A DNA stretch of 64,000 nucleotides, taken from positions 17,127,501-17,191,500 of the forward strand of contig OX344749.2 in assembly GCA_947034885.2 (NCBI GenBank). Reading direction: 5' to 3'. The translations under genes and the position numbers were made by a program. Shown here piece after piece: positions 12,270 to 22,952 of this stretch. Source of the stretch: Thuidium tamariscinum (taxonomy: Eukaryota > Streptophyta > Bryopsida > Hypnales > Thuidiaceae). Positions within the stretch are counted from its first letter, which is position 1; each line of letters starts with the position of its first letter. The notes beneath the pieces are model-generated. The model made no database searches, was not told the DNA's origin, and worked only from the letters and a program-made list of their open reading frames with translations.

Positions 12270-13109
12270 TAGATTCCATTTGTATGTTTATTTTGGACAT
12301 CATAAGAATCAAGCATGGTTTTTTAAAGTCCTAAAAATAGCTATAGGTACACATAAACAATTCCAAGCTCTCATGACTAGAAACAATAGAATTTAGGCAA
12401 GAATTTGTAGGGATGTATTCTTAGAATGGATCACAAATAGAGACATTTGTTTTATGATCATATTTCTTTAGCCCTTTCATGTACATGTGACTAGTTGACC
12501 AGTGAGTAGGCATTGGGTCATTAGAAATTATTATAGTAACTTGTGAATCTATGAAGAACCAATGTGCCCTCTCGCATTGCCACAACCATTGGGATGTCAA
12601 AAGTAATGAATAACCCCTCCTTGATCACCTTAAAAAAATGTGATGATAGTTTCCTAATTTTTTAATTCATAAACTTCAAAATTTCATAACTTTCACATGG
12701 TTGGTCCAAACACCACAAAACCAAGCCTATGCACCCTTCTTTGCAAAGAGCATTCTGAAAAACAACCTAACTTAAGGTTTGGATTACGTCCATGAAGAAT
12801 TGATTCTGTTTTGAAGGTTGGACTTTGCCTAATAATTCTATGACACAAATTGTACAAAATTGAGATTCTGATTTGGGAGTGTCCACCTTTCAAAAAACAA
12901 CAGTAAGCATTTTGTTTAGTAAACAAACCAAAGAGGGGGTGGGGTGGGGTAGGGTGGGGGTCTGATAATTCAGCTCTTCAAAGACAATGTACTGAAAAGT
13001 GACAACCAGGGTTTTGCCATTAATTAACAGGCCCCCTCTCTTCAAAAAATTGTGAGCCGTTGGATTGGGGGGAAAAAATTGCACCACCCCCTTCAAAGAA
13101 TTTTTTACA
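12270..13109. other. Intergenic DNA
   Basis: No gene. It holds the poor third copy of the 10.6-kb repeat (about 12,560-12,740) and a G-tract array at 12,935, listed separately. Confidence 0.4.
12935..12960 (+). other. G-quadruplex-forming G-tract array
   Basis: Five runs of three to five G separated by single T or TA (GGGGGTGGGGTGGGG, then TAGGGTGGGGG) meet the usual G4 pattern with minimal loops. It lies about 0.9 kb beyond the 3' end of the LINE. No gene is nearby, so any role is unknown. Confidence 0.6.
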
Positions 13110-13114
13110 AGCGT

Positions 13115-13245
13115 TGGATCAAATACAAATACGGCTGAATATATATATGGCAGAATACAAATACGACAGAATACAAATACGAATACGACTGATATGTACA
13201 CTTATGAGTATGAATACGTCTGAATACGAATACGTCTATTGGATG
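13115..13245. repeat. Degenerate ATACGAATACG array
   Basis: Units of the kind GAATACAAATACGAC and GAATACGTCTGAATACG recur with variation over about 130 bases. It is a decayed short-period tandem repeat. Confidence 0.65.
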
Positions 13246-13334
13246 TGTACACATGTGTACACTGGATTTGTCCCATATTGTTTGGAGTCCTCCCCCCCTC
13301 CAAAAATTACAAGAGGGGAGGGAGGGGGGGGGCT

Positions 13335-13480
13335 CTAGATTAAAAAACTTTAATTTAAACTTTTTTGATTCAACACCCCCTTCCCCCCTTCCAAAATTTT
13401 TTTAAATTTAATTAAAAAAATTTGAGAGGGGGAAACGGGGTGCTGAATTAAAAAAATTTAAATTAAATTTTTTTTTCAAA
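13335..13480. repeat. AT-rich foldback with C/G-rich stem
   Basis: TTTAATTTAAACTTTTTTGA followed by CAACACCCCC faces, inverted, GGGGTGCTGAATTAAAAAAA and then TTTAAATTAAATTT. The two arms pair over about 50 bases. It may be a small MITE or a secondary inverted duplication. Confidence 0.5.
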
Positions 13481-13799
13481 TCTGGGTACATTGTTACAAG
13501 GAGCCCATCATCACTTGAAAGTTTGTCACTTCTTGAAAAAAAAAACTATGGGCACTAGGTGAATGTGCATCTGAAGCAGATAGATATAAACTCCGGTCTG
13601 CTTTGTTAAAAGCAGCCCGGCGTGAATAAAGTGTCTGTTCGTCATGACAATGAGCCAATGTCCACAGGATCAAGGGCTATTGATGCAAGACTACTCTTTC
13701 CTTTCGGAAATAGACACTAAAGTAACAAGTAACTAGTTTAAAGTGTCCAACATTTAAATTGTATTGTGCTAGATTTAAGTAGGTTTAATTGGATGGATT
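13481..13799. other. Flank of the LINE 3' end
   Basis: No gene. I looked here for a target-site duplication matching the far end of the LINE near 24.8-25.0 kb and did not find one I trust. Confidence 0.4.
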
Positions 13800-13869
13800 T
13801 GATTTTAATTTAGTTATTTATTTATTAGCATTAGATGAGTATTCAATGTAATGTGCATTGTTGGGTTTC

Positions 13870-16800
13870 TTATTCTATTGGAAGTGGTTGGTTGTTTTCA
13901 ATTCTTCTTTTATGTAAAATAATTGATCCGGCGTACTGTATAGCTATGGTATTGATTGCTTTGAAAGTATGTGTTAGAGCAGTTTCTGTTAATTTAAGTT
14001 TGGTTTCAAGAATTTTGATTGAAGGAGTGTGTGTTGTTCCTCGAGCTCCTGCTGTAATGACAATAAGTGGATCTATTTTCCATCCTTGGGCCGAGATACT
14101 ATTTATTAATGGTTGGTATTTTTGAATTTTATTGTCTATGGTTGTTTGCGCAAATCTATCATTAGTGTATGTAAATTCAATGAATTGTATTGTGAGATTA
14201 TTATCTGGGATATTTGGTGGGTTACTTTGGGAGGAGAGTCCTTTTATCCAAAGGATATCTGGTTTAAATCTAGCGTTATAATGACATCTTTGTCTTTGGC
14301 AAGCGCAAGGTAACAACCATGGGGGGACTGTATTTTCTGGAGGATTGTTATTGAATGTTCCTGCATTCATGAGAGTGTAATATCTACTATTTTTGGTAGA
14401 TAGGATTAGTTTTCTTAATTCCCATACTGCTTTGTTATGTCTTTTGACACGAAGGGCATGAATATGATGTTGTTTGCATTTTAAGAGTACATGGAGCCAT
14501 GTGTCTACGTCATGAGAGTTACAAATGGAGCATGTGATGGATGGAAATCTCTCAATCCCAAAAAATAGTTGTTTTCTAGCATTACCCATATATTGACCTG
14601 TGCGGAATTTTAATAGGCTTGTTTTTTGTGGGTCGGTTATTTCAGGGTTCGACCAAAATTCATTAGAGAGGTCCTTATGTATATCGGGGTTAAGGGTCCA
14701 TTTACTAATGTTAGGAAATCGTTGTGCCATTACTTCAAGATTTTTGTCATGATCATGTTTGATAATGTATGTTCCTAAACATCTAACTGGACCTTTGTCA
14801 GGACGATGGGCCTGACCTAGCCATTCATCTTTTTGGTAATAGAATGGAGTAGTATGTGCAAATTCATAGTTTTTTGAGGCAAATTTATATTCTTTTGTTG
14901 TGCCAGTTTTGGCAAGTTTGTCTGCTTGTTCATTGCCTACAATATTAGTGTGTCCTTTAATTTTGGAAATTATTGTGGGTTGTGTACGGCTTTGAAGCAT
15001 TTCTACTATAGATTCTAATATAGTTTTGTCTGCATGATTTCGATGTAGGGTGGGGTGTTTTAGTTGTGTATTAATGACATATAGACAGTTTAGGTAGTCC
15101 GTGAATATATAGGCAGGTTCGTGTGGATATTGGGTAGTGATTATGCGTAAAGTTTTGTGTATGGCCATGAGCTCAGCTCTAAAAATGGTTTGTAAACCAG
15201 GCAGCCGTTTAGAAATTTGGATTTCTTCTTTGAGAGAGTTGTATATGCCGTATCCAGCTTTTTCGCGTATCCAATGTCCATTTGCGTGTTGCTGCGGTGG
15301 TATAAATGATCCGTCTGTGTAGTAGCTATACTGCGGTGGAAATTTTAATTGAGGGATAGATGTATACGTTGGTAACGAGGGCATATATAAATTTATTGAG
15401 TTATAGTTGATTTTGTAAGTGAGTTTTTTCCAATTTGAATTCTTTTTCACTATTACATTACTAGGTGTTGGTGCAGCAATTTGTATGTGATACTGTGTTA
15501 TTTGCATATCTTCGAGGATCATTGTGAGGGGGTCTAGTTGGTTGGATGGTCCAATATTGTGGTTTTGGTGATGTATGTAGAGAATATGTATTGCAAGAGG
15601 TTCAGTGTGCGTCCGTTTGTTTAGTTCAATTGGAATTGTTGGATTTTCGTATGTAATAGTGTCCGCAGCAAAATGTGCAATAACGTGTGTATCTTCAAAT
15701 GGTCCAATATATGGAGAGAAGTTATGGTACCAATTTATATCCGGTATAACTAATATAGTTATGGTGTTTATATCATGTTTGGCTGCTAGTCTTGCCCAAT
15801 GTAGTGCTTGTTGGGCTGTTTCTTCATTTTGTGGATGTGCAAAACCTCTGCCTTTCCATTTGTATTGAAATGCTTTGCCAAGTGATCCAAATACTTTATC
15901 CCTCTCAAAGAAAGAATAAAATTGTGTGATTAGTGTGGAACAGGTGATTGGTGATGAGAAATATGAATGGGAAATGTCAAATGTTTTTGTTAAGGAGTCT
16001 AAGATATTTTGTGGAAGGGAGTGTTGCGATGTTCTTAGCGTGTTTTTATTAGGTTTCTTATATTTGTAACGTTGATATAGCCATGTGATCTCAGTTTCAA
16101 ATGATTGTGTAGGTGGTGTCAAGCCATGTGTATTGTGAATAGCGGCTTGATATTGTGTCCATAGCCATTGTAATCTAGTGGTTGGTATAGTTATGAGGTA
16201 GTTACCGGTGTCAAGGTATATATGTGTTAGTTCATTTTGTGTTATTATGGTAGGTGTGTTTGTTATTATATCTTTTTCTGGATTGCATTCATTAGTTGAT
16301 ATTTGCATAAGTGGAATTATTGTTGGAGGTGGGATAAATCTAGTATCTCTAGACTGTTCATGGTTAAAATTGATCATGATGAGGTTTTTGTAGTATTTGT
16401 GTTGTTGTTTTGTATAATATTGTGTTAGTAGATTGATGTTGTGTGCAATTACCGTTGGTTGGCTAATCGGAAAAAGATTTCTTTGTGGTAGCCATTTATT
16501 ATAAGTGGTGTCATCTTCAAGTGTCCATTGGCATAGGTATATATTAACTTTTTTACTAATTTTATATTTGTCTTTGGTTTCTTTGATTTGGTGATCTATT
16601 ATATTGTTTATGGGGAAGGTAAGTGGGTTGTCTAGAATATGTAGGGGTGGATTTTGTTGTTGCAGTATTTGTATTGATGGTGGATGTAGAGGGTTATATG
16701 GAGTCCTGGGGATTAAATCTCGGTTATCTGAAATGTATTGTGCTTTTAGAGTTCTTGGTAGTGGGTGTCTTGGACAAGGTTGTAAACATTCAGGTGTACA

Positions 16801-19800
16801 TTGTGGATAACAGAAAATTTGTTCAGCTATATTTAAAGCAGCTTTTTCAATTTTGGTTGGAGTTTTGTAGTATATTTTAAAGTCTTCAGGTGACATTAGA
16901 TTTGTTCCATTTGGAAGCGTAATGTGTTTAATTTTATGTATATTATGTAGAAGAAGTTTATGTAGCATTTTAAGGGAAAGTTTGGGATTTATATGTGGTA
17001 GAGTAAGAGTAGTTTGTGACATCCATTCTTTTTCAAGTTCGGTTGGATGTAGTTGAAAGTTTTCTATTACACTCATGAGGTGGATGTTTGCTTCATGTTT
17101 TAGAAGAAAGAGGGTCCGTATTGTAGGTGATCTGACACAGTCTTGTTGTTTGATTCTTGGAATGTTTTCTGCTCCTCCATACTTGGCCAAGATATGTTGG
17201 ATGAGTCCTCTATATATTATTCCTAGTCTTCCTGGATCATTTAGAGCATTTCTAAGTTGTTCACTAATGCAATGTAAGTATGCATTTTTAAGAGAGAAGG
17301 CTTCAAGTCCAAAAAATTCATGTGGAAGTTGTGCTATTACGTTGGCAGTGCATTTTGGTAATCCACATATAGTTTTCTGAATTCCAATGATCTTCTTATC
17401 AAGTTTTTAAATTGTTGGTAGAGAATATGGCACTGCATAGAAACTATAGGCTATACCTGCTCTAATTACAGTGTCAACCATATTGATTTTTTGATTTATT
17501 GTAGCTGGGCACTTAGTAAGTTGTGCACATTGATCTATTACCTTTTTAGTGGTGATATGAGTTTGTAGTTTCCATTTTAGAGAAGGTACTAGTTGTATTC
17601 CTAAATATGGGTAGGGTTCGTGTTGGTGTAAAACTGGTATTTGTTGGTTTCTGTAGTTAATGTTCATGGCGAGTATTTGAGTTTTAAAGATGTCCGGTTT
17701 TGTTTTTGATTTATTTGGGCATCCAGTGATTGCACATTTTGGTACTCCAAGATCCATTCCTGCCCATTCACAATATTTATCTAGTTTGTTTAGTTGAGAT
17801 TGGAGTGATTGGGGATTATTCGATGTAGCTGCTAAGTCATCTGCATATGCTGAAGAACTTATAGTTATTTGGGATGTACCAAAGTTGTAGCCATTATTAC
17901 CTTTTTGGAGCCATCTGAGTAGCGGTTCTAGAAAAATGAGGAAGAGATATGGACTGAGTGTGTCACCTTGAATGGTTCCTCTTTGTATTTGTATTGGTTT
18001 GGTTTTACCAAAATGTTCTCATGTAAAAATTGTAGTGGAGTTTGAGTAAATATTTCCTATTAGTGCTACTGCGTCTTTTGGGTATCCAAGGTCTAACATT
18101 ATAGCCAAGAGCCTTGCGTGGTCTATGGAACCAAAGGCGTTTTTGAAGTCTATATATAATATGTAGATGTCTTGATTAGTGAAGCGTGCATCTTCTAGAG
18201 CTGCTATAAGAAGTTGTAATTGTCGTGATGTGCTACGTTCTAGTCGAAATCCTTCTTGGCTATCATGAAGGATTTGGTATTTTTCGCCATAGTTTGAGAG
18301 GGTTAAAGTGAGAGTACTAGTGAAAAATTTGTAGATGGTGTTTGCAAGTGCAATTGGTCTATGATTTGATAATTGAGAAGAATCTCCTTTTTTATAAAGT
18401 AATATAGTCAGACTAGTTTTCCAAGATGATGGGATTTGTTTGTGTTTATAACAATGTTTGAAGAATAGAAAAAGGAGGTTTTGAAAACATTGAGGTATAT
18501 TTTTAAGGATTATATTTGCAATTAAATCTGGGCCAGGGGTTTTATTATTGGATAAGTGTTTTAAACATATGTCATATGTTTCTTTGGTGAAGTAAGAATG
18601 TAAGGGGGTATCCGGGGTTCCACGTTTGTCTATAGCAAAACCATTTAGGTCATGCCATGGATATTGTCTCACTGCGCATGTACAATGTGGTGGGTGTTCT
18701 GGTAGATAATAGCATGTTGGAACTGTAGGGCTATTATTAATTGATTGTTGAGTGTGTATTTCATTGGCAATGTCTACCGGGTTGGTTAATAAATTGTTTT
18801 GTCTATCCAAGATGCAATCTAGTGAGGGGGTATTTTGGTTTTTGAATATTTATTTATTTATTTTTTTGGGACTTTTTTCATATAGTTGTCTATATTTTGA
18901 GATTGCCTTTCTGATGCATTTTTGCGTATATTGTGTGGTTATTTTACGAGCTTGTATGTTTGCAGTTTTGGCTAGTTTTGCTATGGTGTTAATCCATTCT
19001 TGTTGGTTTGTACCATTTAATTCAGGTGTTGGAATGTGGGCATTGTTGTGGTTACGTATTTCGTCTATTATTGGATGGGTTGTCCAATTTGTTGTGTGTT
19101 TGGATATGTAGATTGCTTTCCTAATCAGGTGGTAAGTAGAGAGTTGAGCTTTCCATTGTTTTTGTATTTTTCTTGGTAAGAAACCACCTTGTTGGGCTGT
19201 ACGATTTGTTAGGTGGGGTAATGGTGGTGCGCTGCAGTTTTCAAGTATTTTATTGGATATACTTTGTATGAGGTGGTCTAAGGTATTGCATGCTTCATGC
19301 CATTGGTGGTTTGTTATATTTTCATTTATAAGAATAGTGGTCAGTTCTGTTATTTGAATTGCATGTTCCTCAAAAAAATTTGTTTTGAATCTTTCTATAT
19401 TCTCCTGGGGAATAGGGTTTAGGATTCGTGGTAGTTTATTTATTATTGGTGTTGTAGGTCTTGCTAGTAATGTATTTGGTGGTATATGTAATGTTACTGG
19501 TGAGTGGTCTGAATTGAGGTTGTGGTTATGATTTGTAGTTGCTGTGTATAAGGCCAAGTTCGGTGTATTTATATAGTAACCATCTATTAGACTAGTTTGA
19601 GTATAGTTGTGACCACCTTGTCTAGAAAAAGGGCTATTAGTAGATATATATGTGAGTTGTTGGCTGTCTGTAAATCTACGCCATTCTATGTCTTCGGTTT
19701 GTAGCAAAGTTATGTTAAATTCATTTTGTCTACCAATGAGGGCAATGTCTCTGTTGAAGTCTCCACATAGAATATAAGTGTGTTGTGAATGTAAGGAAAT

Positions 19801-21129
19801 TTGTTGCCTTATACATTGTTGAATTTTGGGTATCAGTTGTAAATCATCTGTGTGTGATGGCATGTGCATGTGGAGTAGTAGCCATGGTTGTAAAGGGTGA
19901 TTGTTGATTTTTATAATTTGTAAATAGGGTGAAAATTCGGCTGGGGACGGAATTTTGGTAATGTTTCCTGGATATGCATATTTTTTATTTATGAGTGTAA
20001 GGAGTCCACCCCGTCCTGGTGTATATGGTCGTCTCTGTTGTATACATCTAGTTAATGCATGCGTATTATTGAATATTAATTTATATTGTGGAAATAAGTT
20101 TTCGATATATTTTGTGGATTTTGTTGCAGTTATTTTGGTTTCTTGTATTGTTATTATTGCAGGGGTAGTTGGTGTGTGTGATGTTAGTTGTTGGAGGCTT
20201 GGTAAGGCTGTGTTGATCGATGCGGCGTTCCATGTGGTCATGTATGTATTAGAATTAGTAGTTTGTGTGTTTGTAGTGTCTATGTTTGGTAAATTGGGTA
20301 GAGGGATGGGGTGGGAGTATTCTATTAAGGTGTCTTTGCATTTTAATGCTTCTAGAAGTAGTTTCTCAGGTAGATATGGAAATTCATTAAGCATAAGTTG
20401 TAAGGTTGGTGGTGCAGGTGTTTGTTTAATAAAATTGTATAATTCTTTATGAATGGAATTGGAAGGTGAAATGATGTCTTGGTGTAGGTTCTGAAATTGA
20501 GTGTATGGGTGTGGTGTTGTGATATGCCTTTCTGGTAGGTTTTGTAAGAGGGCCATTTTTTCTAGTAATAGTGTGGTCCAGTCTGGGATTGATATTTGTC
20601 TTAGTAGATGGTTACATGTCTCTAATTGTGGGCTAATTGTGGTAATAAGTGCAAATAAAAGTCTTGGTGGTGGGTGGTGTTGGTTTTGATGAATGTATTG
20701 TGATATGTATGGGTAGTTTATAGTAGTGTCGTTGTGTTGAGGGTGTGTAATGTTTATTATAGGTGAAAATAGTTTTGCTAAATGTTGGTATTCGGGTTGT
20801 AGTTTTATTGTGCATGTTATAAAATACATTTTATATCTTTTTTTATGTGGAGTTGGGTGGGTGGTAAGAATGTCGGGCATGGGTCCCGGGTTAGTTTCTA
20901 TATCACCACCTAAAAGAATTGTAATGTACAAAGGGAATTTTTGGTGTTTTGGAATAAGATGTGTGGTTTTCAGTTTTACTTGGATGTGTTGGTAAATTTT
21001 ACTAAATATTTGAATATGGTTGCAAACAAATATAATGTGTTTATGTGTATATAAGTGTGATTTATAAGTGTTTAATTTTTGTGTAAGAGATCTAATGTCA
21101 AAAAAGAGGTGGGAATTTGATGATGGCAT
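13870..21129 (-). CDS. LINE ORF2 polyprotein (2A, APE, RT, RNase H, CCHC, RLE), 3 internal stops
   Basis: One reading frame runs 2,420 codons from ATG 21,129 to TAA 13,870. It is interrupted only by TAA at 18,850-18,852, TGA at 18,019-18,021 and TAA at 17,407-17,409; the frame is the same on both sides of each. Approximate residues: 2A motif 76-83; APE endonuclease 297-549; RT 858-1184 with YADD at 1095-1098; methyltransferase-like segment 1709-1860; RNase H 1934-2080; CCHC 2200-2218; restriction-like endonuclease 2275-2395. The protein would nick the target, prime reverse transcription there, remove the RNA strand and insert the copy. TGA from CGA and TAA from CAA would fit C-to-T decay of methylated cytosine, but I infer this without a second copy. 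Residues 84-296 and 1185-1700 have no family I can name. Confidence 0.85.
13950..14310 (-). other. Restriction-like (PD-(D/E)xK) endonuclease domain of ORF2
   Basis: After a Cys-rich turn (PCACQRQRCHYN) come FKPDILW (Asp2291), FIEFTYTND (Glu2318) and NKIQKYQPL (Lys2334, Lys2337, Tyr2338). This order, R/K-PD, then D/E-x-T, then K-x2-K-Y, is the active-site signature of the endonuclease in R2, NeSL and Dualen LINEs. The region between Asp and Glu is about 27 residues, longer than in R2, so a profile alignment would be needed to exclude chance. Confidence 0.75.
14476..14532 (-). other. CCHC zinc knuckle of ORF2
   Basis: CSICNSHDVDTWLHVLLKC has the spacing C-x2-C-x9-H-x4-C (residues 2200-2218). 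This is the C-terminal knuckle found in many LINE proteins; in R2-type proteins it lies just before the restriction-like endonuclease, as it does here. Confidence 0.85.
14890..15330 (-). other. RNase H domain of ORF2
   Basis: YYTDGSFI (Asp1939), IFRAELMAI (Glu), IFTDYLNCL (Asp) and VGNEQADKLAK (Asp) give all four carboxylates of an RNase HI active site, plus the GHTNIVGNEQAD loop with its His. It lies after RT, as in Dualen and I-group LINEs. The domain is uninterrupted. Confidence 0.92.
15550..16005 (-). other. PCIF1-like methyltransferase-fold segment of ORF2
   Basis: The order of short blocks recalls the methyltransferase core of PCIF1/CAPAM, the cap-adjacent adenosine N6-methyltransferase. 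SSPITC and a Phe/Tyr-rich stretch stand where PCIF1 has a SPLNC-like block. Next come VFGSLGKAF (compare YFGSRG) and FAHP where the catalytic NPPF would be. Then follow ITILVIPDINWYH (compare SFIVFIPEW) and a late hydrophobic strand IHILYIHHQ. Because NPPF is replaced by AHPQ, methylation activity is doubtful. The match is from memory of the family and needs a profile search. It may be a decoy fold kept for RNA binding. Confidence 0.45.
17578..18558 (-). other. Reverse transcriptase domain of ORF2
   Basis: Non-LTR RT blocks run in order: NKTPGPD, HRPIALANTIYKF, QEGFRLERST, LYIDFKNAFGSID (first catalytic Asp), RGTIQGDTLSPYLFLIF, AYADDLAA (catalytic pair, 17,836-17,847) and YLGIQL. The TGA at 18,019-18,021 falls between the LYIDFKNAF and GDTLSP blocks, so this copy cannot make full RT without read-through. 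Confidence 0.92.
19483..20241 (-). other. APE-type endonuclease domain of ORF2
   Basis: The conserved blocks appear in order: TWNAASI (Asn301), IQETKI (Glu330), CGDFNRD (Asp457), SLIDGYYI (Asp516) and NSDHSPV (Asp541, His542). These are the metal-binding and catalytic residues of the exonuclease-endonuclease-phosphatase fold in LINE APE domains. All are present, and no stop lies inside this domain. Confidence 0.9.
20881..20934 (-). other. 2A-like ribosome-skipping motif in ORF2
   Basis: The residues LYITILLGGDIETNPGP followed by Pro-preceding Met match the 2A signature: a hydrophobic run and then D-[VI]-E-x-N-P-G-P. In 2A peptides the ribosome skips the Gly-Pro bond. That would release an 82-residue leader from the rest of ORF2, which would start at Pro83. 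2A motifs at the N-terminus of LINE proteins are known from trypanosome L1Tc and from several animal LINEs. Confidence 0.88.
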
Positions 21130-21272
21130 GAAGGGAAGCAAGAGCAAAATATATATATTATATTGCCACCAAGTGGCAGTGTACAGTAGTGTAATGTAAA
21201 TAATGGATGATATAATACTAAAGTATATGTCTATGGCACTCTGTTTTTAGGTGATGATGTTGTAGAACTGGA

Positions 21273-22952
21273 CTAGTTTGGCGGTGAGGAGGATTCGGGG
21301 GCTTTAATGGTTGGGCGAGTCAAACCTTTAATCATCTGCATGCTCTGAGCTAAGAGGGATTCTAGGTTTGTCAGGTTACCTCTAAGCTCCTGATCTACCT
21401 TGTCTGCATAACTTTGTGCCTCTATTGTCAGTTCATCTTTCATTTGACTCATGTCGGACTTGAATTCCATACGCAGCTTCAAGTTTTCTTTGGAAATCGC
21501 CTCTCCTATCAGCGCTGATAGTTCTTCTCTCTGTAAAGATTGTTTGGGGGCAGAGGATGATGCTGTGTTCTGCATTGCTTCAACTGTACCAGCTAGAGCA
21601 GTGTTGATGTCCAAAAAAACCCATTTCTGAAGGGTTTCATCATTGGGTTTGGCTGTGCCGTCTAGAGAGTTAGGATGGGGCTGAAATTCCACCCATTTGT
21701 ACTGGAGGCGTGTTGATTTCTTCACATGTTGCTTATAGACTGCGGCATTGAGACATTCAATGTTGGCTACACCACTGTGAGCATCTCCTTTATGCCGTGG
21801 GAAGAAGATGGAATTGACATTTTTGACTCCAAAGTAACCATAAAATCCCTGGGTTACTTCAGCAATGGATTTGGTGAGGTTGATGCCTTTGACAATGAGT
21901 ACTAAGCAATTTCTCTTGTTCACATCCTCGCGAGTCAGTTGATTCAAGTCTCGATTAACTGGTTGTAGAAGTTCTCCCAATACTGCAATTCGTTGCTGCT
22001 TGATTTTTGCCAGTTGCTCTGGTGATGTTGTTGTTAACCAGCCATAAGGTTCAGCGGTAGGTTTTTGAACCTGTGTTAGTTCAAATTCGAAGCCCCTATG
22101 AAAACTCTCTTCGAGTGTCTGTTTGAAGAGGTGGTGGGGTTCCATGTTCCGGATGGTCTCACTATTAATCTTGATAGAGAGTAGGGTACCAGAGGTAATA
22201 GGATCAAATGATTTGCAGACTTTGGCTATAGTGAGTATGTCATCATCTAGAGGGATGGCAAATACTCTAGTACCACGGAGTAGAGCTTTACCATCAATTT
22301 TTGGGTTTTGAAGGTGAATTCTGGCCATGCCTGACCAGACTTTGGAGTTTTTGGCTCCATGACATAGGATTGCTATGGGGTCAGCAATGCTATCACCTAA
22401 CTGTATGTTCATCTCTTGAAAACGCCCCAGGATCTTTCCCATGGCTTGTTTTTGGGTCAATGGGAACTGAGGTTTTTCAAAATGTAAGAGAATGTGGTAA
22501 TCGAGAGCGAGTTGGGTGTGCATGTTTACCTCAACATCAAAGGGAATTTGAGTCAGGTTGAAGTGTTGGCCTGCAATGTTGTCAAGTCTTGATGTAGGCC
22601 ACAGCTTTTATTGCACGTGCGGAAATGACATACGAGCTTTTGTAAGGTCATCTGCTTCTTGTGGATTGTATCCCTGAGAAATGAGTTCTGCTGCTGATGC
22701 TTTGTTGATGAATGGCGGCATGCTGGCCTCGTAGGCAAGGGTTTCCATAGTAGGAAACCCATACCAGAATTCATACAATATTGGTGCACTGGGGAGGGCC
22801 AGAGTTGTGACGGTGCCTTTCGATTTCTTTTGAGTAGATTCTACAGCTTCTGGTGTAGTACGCTTCTGTGATCCAGATGCATCTTCCATCTCAATTTCGT
22901 TTGAGTAAGCCATATGTCTTTGAACTTTGTTGCTTTGTGGAGGGTCTGACAT
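21273..22952 (-). CDS. LINE ORF1 protein (RNA-binding-like plus coiled coil), 1 internal stop
   Basis: From ATG 22,952 (MSDPPQSNK) the frame runs 560 codons to 21,273. A single TAA interrupts it at 22,608-22,610 (codon 115), with the same frame continuing on both sides. Residues 1-60 are polar with a basic KKSK patch. About 200-240 (WSGMARIHLQNP...) and about 348-433 (CLVLIVKGI...GVANIECL) look like two RRM-type alpha-beta folds. About 473-548 is a clear coiled coil ending QMIKGL. RRM plus coiled coil is the usual make-up of LINE ORF1 proteins, which form trimers on the element's RNA. Only 143 bases separate it from ORF2. Confidence 0.75.

Noticed and set aside
13835-21000. Plus-strand frames across the LINE (for example 19,955-20,452)
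   Set aside because: They are shadows of ORF2 on the other strand: Val/Cys/Gly-rich strings produced by the TG-rich complement.
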